A DNA stretch of 37,982 bases, taken from NCBI GenBank assembly GCA_040222185.1, contig JAVKDP010000105.1, forward strand, positions 1 to 37,982. Direction: 5' to 3'. Of this stretch, positions 32,706 through 37,982 are shown piece by piece. Made by a program: the position numbers and the translations under genes. The stretch comes from JAVKDP01 sp040222185. GTDB lineage: Bacteria; Bacteroidota; Rhodothermia; Balneolales; Balneolaceae. The notes below the pieces were generated by a model. The model did not search any database and was not told the DNA's origin. It worked only from the letters and a program-made list of their open reading frames with translations. How positions within the stretch are numbered: position 1 is the stretch's first letter; each line of letters starts with the position of its first letter.

Positions 32706-33311
32706 ATGATTATATGCTTTGAAGGCCCAAGTGCTATTGGGAAAACAAAATTAAGTGAATCTCTTTCTGATCAATTCAATATAGTGCCGGAGGTTAACCT
32801 TCTGTTTGAGAGAGATGAAACAGCAACAAAGCTTTGGTATTACGAAAAGCAAGTAGAACGGTATAAACTCTGCAAGGAATCGAGACAATCATCCATCCTG
32901 GATGGTGATATCTTTCAACCTCTATGGTACAACTGGACATATGGATATCACTCCGATTTTCCATCTAGGCAAGAGACCATCGATTTCTATTTCCAGATGA
33001 TTAAAGAAGGACAAATACAGTTTCCTGACTTATATATTCTGTTTCAGGCTGATGAAGATGAATTAAGACAAAGAAAAGAAGCAGATGGTTCGAGGACCAG
33101 GAGAAACTTTGAAAAGCATTTGAAGCTAATCGAACCTCAGCAGAAATACTTTAGATTCCTCGCTGAAGAGACAGATGTTGATGTTGGGTTTGTTCACTAC
33201 ACTGATTTCACTGCAACTGAAAAAGTTGTCACTTCTTTGATTCAGTCAAAATCTGAGCATTCTAAAAACGACCTAGATATATTTGAAAGTGCAGTAAACT
33301 GGCTTAAATAA
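32706..33311 (+). CDS. P-loop kinase/ATPase
   Basis: This 201-residue protein starts with MIICFEGPSAIGKTKLSESL, a Walker A P-loop (GPSAIGKT, residues 7-14). A SSILDGDIFQPLW strand gives a DGD Walker-B-like motif, and a lid-like RQRKEADGSRTRRNFEK follows. This is the layout of small nucleoside or deoxynucleoside kinases and of AAA_33-type kinases. The phosphate acceptor cannot be identified. It is 18 bases from the glyoxalase-like gene, and the two are probably cotranscribed. Confidence 0.8.
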   Translation: MIICFEGPSAIGKTKLSESLSDQFNIVPEVNLLFERDETATKLWYYEKQVERYKLCKESRQSSILDGDIFQPLWYNWTYGYHSDFPSRQETIDFYFQMIKEGQIQFPDLYILFQADEDELRQRKEADGSRTRRNFEKHLKLIEPQQKYFRFLAEETDVDVGFVHYTDFTATEKVVTSLIQSKSEHSKNDLDIFESAVNWLK

Positions 33312-33356
33312 TGTTGACAACATACAATTCATCAAAAAGCACTATCTAATCTTAAA

Positions 33357-33387
33357 TTCGGCTACAAGTATCCCGGATTTGGCTACA
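33357..33387 (+). promoter_or_regulatory. Paired direct repeats upstream of the SDR gene
   Basis: TTCGGCTACA (33357-33366) and TTTGGCTACA (33378-33387) are direct repeats with a 21-base period, two helical turns. A TACCTTTG (33408-33415), which fits the Bacteroidota -7 element TAnnTTTG, lies downstream, so the repeats would be at about -65 and -44. This is the usual layout for an AraC-type activator site, and an AraC gene follows the SDR. Confidence 0.5.
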
Positions 33388-33438
33388 TATGTTTTTTTTA
33401 CTCGGTATACCTTTGTGGAAACCAAAATTTACCGAGAT

Positions 33439-34200
33439 ATGAAAATGAACAAAATAGCATTAGTAACAGGCGGAAGCCGTGGCCTGGGTAGAGATATGGC
33501 CATCAATTTATCCAAAAAAGGGATCGATGTACTCATCACTTATCACACAAACCTGGAAGCAGCCAATGAAGTAATTGGCGAAATCGAAAAGAATGGACAA
33601 AAAGGAAAAGCCTTTCAGTTAGATACCAGCAACTTAAAAAGCTTTGAGAGTTTCTATAAAGCTACCTCTTCCTATCTCCAAAATGAATATGGAAACCCCA
33701 ACTTTGATTTCCTGATTAATAATGCTGGAACTGGATTAAACAAGCTAATCTCCGAAACCAGTGAAGACGAATTTGATGAGATGATGAATATTCATTTTAA
33801 GGGAGTCTATTTCCTTACACAAAAAGCCTTACCGTACATTAATGACCATGGAGGTATTGTGAACATATCCTCAGGTTTAGCAAGATTTTCGTTTCCTGGT
33901 TCGTCGGCCTATGCCAGCATGAAAGGTGCAATAGAAGTATTTTCAAGGTACCTGGCAAAAGAATTGGGTCATAGAAAAATCAGGTCGAATGTTGTTGCCC
34001 CGGGAGCAATTGCTACCGATTTTGCCGGCGGCACGAATAGAGACAACCAGGAAAAAAGGGAAATAATTGCTAATATTACTGCACTTGGTAAGGTTGGTGA
34101 AGCGAAAGATATTGGCGGAGTTGTCGCTTTCCTTTGTTCTGAAGAAGCCGGATGGGTTAATGGACAACGGATTGAGGTTTCAGGTGGAATGCTACTATAA
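33439..34200 (+). CDS. SDR-family oxidoreductase
   Basis: This classical short-chain dehydrogenase/reductase has the cofactor motif ALVTGGSRGLGRDMA (TGxxxGxG), the NNAG strand motif, the catalytic YASMK (Tyr/Lys) preceded by SSG…FPGSSA, and a C-terminal GQRIEVSGGMLL. It resembles 3-oxoacyl-reductase-like enzymes and probably uses NADP(H). I chose the ATG at 33439 (MKMNKIALVTGG); a TTG 20 codons upstream would add residues that do not belong to the fold and would lie in the regulatory repeats. It stands 15 bases before the AraC gene. Confidence 0.9.
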   Translation: MKMNKIALVTGGSRGLGRDMAINLSKKGIDVLITYHTNLEAANEVIGEIEKNGQKGKAFQLDTSNLKSFESFYKATSSYLQNEYGNPNFDFLINNAGTGLNKLISETSEDEFDEMMNIHFKGVYFLTQKALPYINDHGGIVNISSGLARFSFPGSSAYASMKGAIEVFSRYLAKELGHRKIRSNVVAPGAIATDFAGGTNRDNQEKREIIANITALGKVGEAKDIGGVVAFLCSEEAGWVNGQRIEVSGGMLL

Positions 34201-34215
34201 ATTTGCAAGATTAAG

Positions 34216-35130
34216 ATGAAGAACAATATTCGAAAAATTGAAACCATAAATGAACTGCATAAGATCAGGGGACTTCCTAGTCCCTTGCATCCTTTAGTAA
34301 GCCTAGTTGATTATAGCTTATCCAGAATACTCCAGGAACATATTGGAGAACACTGGAATTTTGGTTTCTATTCTATTGGTCTTAAACGAAATGTTGGCAC
34401 TGTGCGATATGGTCAGCAAAAATATGATTTTGATGAAGGGCTTATGTCTTTTATTGCGCCAGGGCAAATCCTGAGTATTGAACCGAATACCAAAGCTAAC
34501 CTAAGGCCCTCAGGCTGGCTTCTGCTCATCCATCCCGATTTCCTATGGGGTTCTCCGCTTTCAAGAAATATCAAAAACTATGAGTTCTTTGATTACTCCA
34601 TAAGGGAAGCGCTCTTCATGTCAGAAAAAGAAGAAAACGTTATTGAAGGCATCCTGTTAAACATAAAGCAGGAGATCGAGAATAATATTGACACCTTTAG
34701 CCAGAGTATTATTATCGCTCAAATTGAGTTATTACTTAATTATGCCCAAAGGTTCTATCAGCGTCAATTTATCACTCGAAAGAAGTCCAATCACTCTAAG
34801 CTAACCCAGGTCGAAGACTTGTTAACTGATTATTTCAATAATGAGGATTTATTGAGCCAGGGTTTACCAACCGTTCAATTTGTAGCTGATTCTTTAAATA
34901 CATCTCCGGGTTATTTAAGTAGTTTATTGAAGAGTATTACCGGGCAAAGCACTCAACAGCATATTCACGATAAGCTAATAGAAAAAGCTAAGGAAAAGCT
35001 GTCTACTACTGATTTATCGGTTAGTGAGATTGCCTTTGAGTTAGGATTCGAACATTCTCAATCTTTTAGCAAGTTATTTAAATCGAAGACTAAACTCTCA
35101 CCACTGAAATTTAGGGCTTCCTTCAATTAA
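34216..35130 (+). CDS. AraC-family transcriptional regulator
   Basis: This 304-residue regulator has an N-terminal ligand-binding part of about 190 residues (cupin-like, with YDFDEGLMSFIAPGQIL) and a C-terminal AraC/XylS DNA-binding domain with two helix-turn-helices. The second reads DLSVSEIAFELGFEHSQSFSKLFK, quoted here in pieces as SEIAFELGFEHSQSF and FKSKTKLSPLKFR. It lies directly after the SDR gene and probably activates it through the direct repeats at 33357-33387. The next gene is in the same frame after a single TAA. Confidence 0.9.
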   Translation: MKNNIRKIETINELHKIRGLPSPLHPLVSLVDYSLSRILQEHIGEHWNFGFYSIGLKRNVGTVRYGQQKYDFDEGLMSFIAPGQILSIEPNTKANLRPSGWLLLIHPDFLWGSPLSRNIKNYEFFDYSIREALFMSEKEENVIEGILLNIKQEIENNIDTFSQSIIIAQIELLLNYAQRFYQRQFITRKKSNHSKLTQVEDLLTDYFNNEDLLSQGLPTVQFVADSLNTSPGYLSSLLKSITGQSTQQHIHDKLIEKAKEKLSTTDLSVSEIAFELGFEHSQSFSKLFKSKTKLSPLKFRASFN

Positions 35131-35193
35131 GGGGTTGGATTACATAGCTATCAACCGCATATTGTATCTCCATTTAGTCTAAATAAGTTCAAG

Positions 35194-36276
35194 TTGGACC
35201 AGGAAAATATTTTCTCAGATTTAACAGTGGTTGAGCTTTCCAGTGTTCTTGCCGGGCCTGCAGTTGGTATGTTCTTTGCCGAACTGGGAGCTAAAGTGAT
35301 TAAAATCGAAAACGCTGCTACCAACGGCGATGTAACACGACACTGGAAAACAAAAGGAGATGATCCATCCAACCCTTTATCGGCATATTACTACTCAGTA
35401 AACTGGAATAAGGAAACCCATCTTTTAGATCTTAATATAGAAGTTGATCATGCAAAGGTTTTAAACTGGATTAGAACTGCTGACATTGTTGTTTCCAACT
35501 TCAAAATTGGTTCCGCTGAAAAAATTGGTATGGATTATCAATCTTTGAAAACGATCAATAGCAGATTGATTTATGCCCAGGTAACAGCTTATGGAGATGA
35601 CAATACCAAGCCAGGATTTGATGTATCAATGCAAGCTGAAACTGGTTGGGTTTATATGAACGGGAATCCGGACGGACCACCCACGAAAATGCCGGTGGCA
35701 CTGATCGATATTTTGGCTGCACATCAGCTTAAAGAAGGAATATTGGTTGCGCTTATGCAGCGTATGAAAACAGGAAAAGGGAGTAAAGTTTCTGTCTCAC
35801 TATTTGATTCCAGTATTGCTTCACTTGCAAACCAGGCCTCCAATTGGCTGAACCTAAAGAAACTACCAGAACGACTAGGAAGTGCACATCCCAACATTGC
35901 TCCCTATGGAGATATTGTTACTACAAAAGATGGTGTTCAGATTATGATTACTTCTGGTACAGAACAGCACTTTGCCAAGCTTTGCTCCTTTCTTGATCTC
36001 CCTGAACTAATAAAGAATCCCAAATTCAGTTTAAATATAGACCGAGTTAAGAACAGGAAAGAACTGATTATAATATTATCTAATCGGGTACTTGAATATT
36101 CTTTTTCTGAGTTAAAAGAAAAGGATGAAGAGTTAAAATCCGTGATGGTTCCTATTCAATCTCTCAAGCAAGTTTTTGAATATGATCAGGCAAAAAAACT
36201 CGTACTAACTTCTGAAGAAGAAGATGGAACAATTAGTAAACGAGTTAAGACTGCTGTTTTTAGGATATCTCATTGA
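35194..36276 (+). CDS. CaiB/BaiF-type CoA transferase
   Basis: This 360-residue protein is a family III CoA transferase. The N-terminal LTVVELSSVLAGPAVGMFFAE and LGAKVIKIE are diagnostic, followed by INSRLIYAQVTAYG, and the probable catalytic Asp172 in PVALIDILAAHQ, with RMKTGKGSKVSVSLFD next. The enzyme moves CoA between carboxylic acids; the acid is unknown. The family is usually about 400 residues, so the C-terminus is a little short. The start is TTG 35194, as the frame has no ATG or GTG between the AraC stop and the domain start. It converges with the TPR gene, three bases between the stops. Confidence 0.87.
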   Translation: MDQENIFSDLTVVELSSVLAGPAVGMFFAELGAKVIKIENAATNGDVTRHWKTKGDDPSNPLSAYYYSVNWNKETHLLDLNIEVDHAKVLNWIRTADIVVSNFKIGSAEKIGMDYQSLKTINSRLIYAQVTAYGDDNTKPGFDVSMQAETGWVYMNGNPDGPPTKMPVALIDILAAHQLKEGILVALMQRMKTGKGSKVSVSLFDSSIASLANQASNWLNLKKLPERLGSAHPNIAPYGDIVTTKDGVQIMITSGTEQHFAKLCSFLDLPELIKNPKFSLNIDRVKNRKELIIILSNRVLEYSFSELKEKDEELKSVMVPIQSLKQVFEYDQAKKLVLTSEEEDGTISKRVKTAVFRISH

Positions 36277-36279
36277 AAG

Positions 36280-37982
36280 CTAAATGACCCCTTCTTTCTC
36301 TAGCATTATTTTTAACTCTTCATGCTTGGCCCAAAATCGGTCTTTAATCCTTTGAACAGTTTCCTCAAAGTCCGGATGGCTTGATAATTGACGCATAATC
36401 GGATCATCTTCGAAAAATAGAACGAGCCAGTAATGATAGTCCTCTTCTTTAGAAAAGTTTTTAAGATGCTCAATACCTTTCTCTATATCCCCAACAGAAG
36501 CATAATATGCAGATAAACTCAACTCACGATAAATAGACTCGTTCTTTTCTGCGTATTCAAAAAAGTTCTGCAAGAAAGTCTCAGCTTCCTCCTTTTCCCC
36601 CAATTGATTTAATACGAATGCTATTTTCGCGTCTTCACCAGGATAAATATCCAAATCCAGGATATACTTCATGTAGATCAACTTACTGTAATACTTCCAG
36701 GAATTCTCATAGTCCTCGAGGTAATAATAAATCTTGGCCACTTCCTGTATTACGTCAGGCCTGGTTGTGTCTCTTTCGAAGGTCTGCAATAATGATTCTT
36801 TTGCATTCTCAAGATTATAATCCTGTGCCAGTCGAATGTACGCATACATATAATCTGAATATATATTCTGAGGATTATATTCTAACGACTCCTTCACATA
36901 TGTCTCAGCTTCTTCAATAAAACCTGTTTGCGCTAATGCATTACTCAGGTGAAGATATGTGATACTTGCCGCTGGTGAATCCTCTGCTATTACTGCGAAT
37001 TTAAATCCCTGAATGGCGTGATCAAGGTATTTCTCTGTACTTGGTAAATAAGTTGTATAGATATCGGTTAGAGAATTACGAACCCAACTTGAATGAGGGT
37101 AGTAGCTTAAAACATTTTCAAATGCTGTTACTGCCTGATCATACTCTTCCAAATGCATGTAGTACAAAGCTTTTGCAATCAGGCTTTCTCCAAGACTTTC
37201 ATCTAAAAGAAGAGCTTTATCCATATAGTTCTTGAGCTCTTCACTATATTTCTTTTCTGCCTGAAACAAGTCCAGGTAATAGTATGAGACTGCGATATAC
37301 GCATATGCATTTGCAAACTGGCCATCCTCCAGGATCGCTTTCTTGAATTGTTCTATTCCTAGAAGTAAACCTTCACCTGTCTCCTCTTTTAAAAATTCTA
37401 AACCTTTGAGATAATAATCATATGCTACCAGGTTTTGCGTTGGAATCCTTTCGATCCTCTCGTATTCATCCGGAGTAATAATCGCATCTATTTCATCAGC
37501 AATATTCTTGGCTACTTCCGTTTGCAACAAAAAAACATCTTTCAGTTCCCTTTTATAACTTTGTGACCATAGCTGTTCATCATTGTTCGCATCAATCAAC
37601 TGAATCTTCAATAAAATCTGTTCCCCGACTTTTTGACCACTCCCCTCTACAAAATAATTAACATTCAGCTCCCTGGATAATTCGGGAATACTTCTTGATA
37701 AATCCCTGTATTTCTCAACCGTTGTTCTACTGGTAACCTTTATATCCTCTATTTTCTGAAAATTATCCAGGATAGCCTCCATAAGCCCATTCATGAAGTA
37801 TACATTTGTACTGTCATTACTATCGTTTATGAATGGAAGTACCGCTATGGATTTGGGAATCTGAGGCTGTTCATTTGGTGCATATTTAAAGAGAACAAAA
37901 AGCAATACTGCAGTAGCTACAGCACTTACTATCGAGAATTTCACAAATTTAGCTGGCTTTTGCTCTTCGACTAAGGACCCGG
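36280..37982 (-). CDS. Membrane-anchored FlgO-like/TPR protein, 5' end outside window
   Basis: From the GTG at 37942-37944 the protein has 554 residues: a transmembrane helix (about 3-22), a FlgO-like alpha/beta domain at about 30-150 (SIAVLPFINDSNDSTNVYF, LNVNYFVEGSGQKVGEQIL) and then about ten TPR-like repeats to the end. The frame stays open upstream of this GTG to the window edge (SLVEEQKPAKF), so it probably continues with a cytoplasmic N-terminal domain, as in proteins where a DNA-binding or cyclase domain precedes the same helix plus FlgO plus TPR layout. The function is unknown; signalling or assembly roles are proposed for such proteins. Confidence 0.8.
   Translation of the reverse strand, partial: GSLVEEQKPAKFVKFSIVSAVATAVLLFVLFKYAPNEQPQIPKSIAVLPFINDSNDSTNVYFMNGLMEAILDNFQKIEDIKVTSRTTVEKYRDLSRSIPELSRELNVNYFVEGSGQKVGEQILLKIQLIDANNDEQLWSQSYKRELKDVFLLQTEVAKNIADEIDAIITPDEYERIERIPTQNLVAYDYYLKGLEFLKEETGEGLLLGIEQFKKAILEDGQFANAYAYIAVSYYYLDLFQAEKKYSEELKNYMDKALLLDESLGESLIAKALYYMHLEEYDQAVTAFENVLSYYPHSSWVRNSLTDIYTTYLPSTEKYLDHAIQGFKFAVIAEDSPAASITYLHLSNALAQTGFIEEAETYVKESLEYNPQNIYSDYMYAYIRLAQDYNLENAKESLLQTFERDTTRPDVIQEVAKIYYYLEDYENSWKYYSKLIYMKYILDLDIYPGEDAKIAFVLNQLGEKEEAETFLQNFFEYAEKNESIYRELSLSAYYASVGDIEKGIEHLKNFSKEEDYHYWLVLFFEDDPIMRQLSSHPDFEETVQRIKDRFWAKHEELKIMLEKEGVI

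Noticed and set aside
33379..33438. N-terminal extension of the SDR from TTG 33379
   Set aside because: The extra residues are not part of the SDR fold and overlap the likely promoter and direct repeats.
1..37982. CRISPR array, toxin-antitoxin or phage-defence system, tRNA or rRNA genes
   Set aside because: I saw no regularly spaced repeats, no nuclease/repressor gene pairs and no tRNA-like cloverleaf with conserved arms. The P-loop protein at 32706 looks like a small-molecule kinase, not a defence ATPase.

Overview
The window looks like the chromosome of a marine, aerobic member of the Bacteroidota/Balneolota group, most likely a Balneola-type bacterium. The evidence is an AT-rich sequence at roughly 40% GC by eye, a carboxypeptidase-regulatory-domain protein, a LytS/LytTR pair, DUF6090, tandem secreted amidohydrolases, an ABC-2 permease fused to an M1 peptidase, and several light-related genes. 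This placement is inference from gene families, since there is no rRNA or other marker in the window. I found no tRNA, rRNA, CRISPR array, integrase or insertion sequence. No gene-free stretch exceeds 300 bases; the longest gaps are about 215-235 bases (1742-1965, 22807-23023, 24817-25049), and two of these hold copies of one repeat element.

Layout. (1) 1-1741, minus strand: an NTF2-like secreted protein that may be frameshifted, a secreted carboxypeptidase-regulatory-like domain protein and a small Spy/CpxP-like periplasmic protein. (2) 1966-9503, plus strand: a tight unit of ABC ATPase, permease/M1-peptidase fusion, LytS-type histidine kinase, LytTR regulator, an NTF2-like lipoprotein and a DUF6090 membrane protein. 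(3) 9614-14002: three tandem exported amidohydrolase-family proteins, of which only the middle one keeps the metal-binding HxH; a terminator follows. (4) 14079-18420: threonine aldolase, divergent from nitrilase, lycopene cyclase and a ChrA-type transporter in overlapping order. (5) 18530-22806: Na+/phosphate cotransporter with terminator, flavodoxin-like protein, DUF1835 protein, and a TetR regulator plus thioesterase bracketed by two copies of one palindromic operator.

(6) 22880-25038: a four-gene island between two inverted copies of a REP-like repeat. It holds a TfoX-N protein, a 42-residue protein that is one third cysteine (metallothionein-like), a SigZ-like ECF sigma factor whose own C-terminal tail carries the same kind of cysteine motif, and RsmE. 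(7) 25050-26491, minus strand: double-domain dCTP deaminase and a BFD-like [2Fe-2S] protein. (8) 26688-32225: a light/flavin cluster of DUF4345, DUF2805, a cryptochrome FAD domain without the antenna domain, an SGNH hydrolase, flavin reductase, DUF2256 (48 aa, easily missed) and a PhrB-like photolyase/cryptochrome without the iron-sulfur cysteines. A decayed copy of the flavin-reductase start lies just before the SGNH gene, so that gene appears to have been inserted into an older operon. (9) 32289-36276: glyoxalase-like protein, P-loop kinase, SDR oxidoreductase, AraC regulator and CaiB-type CoA transferase, with paired direct repeats upstream of the SDR. (10) 36280-end, minus strand: a membrane-anchored FlgO-like/TPR protein that runs off the window.

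The most original observations are the cysteine-rich peptide/sigma-factor pair, the insertion scar in the photolyase cluster, the two presumably metal-free amidohydrolase homologues around an active one, and the two-copy TetR operator next to a tetR gene that lacks a normal start codon.
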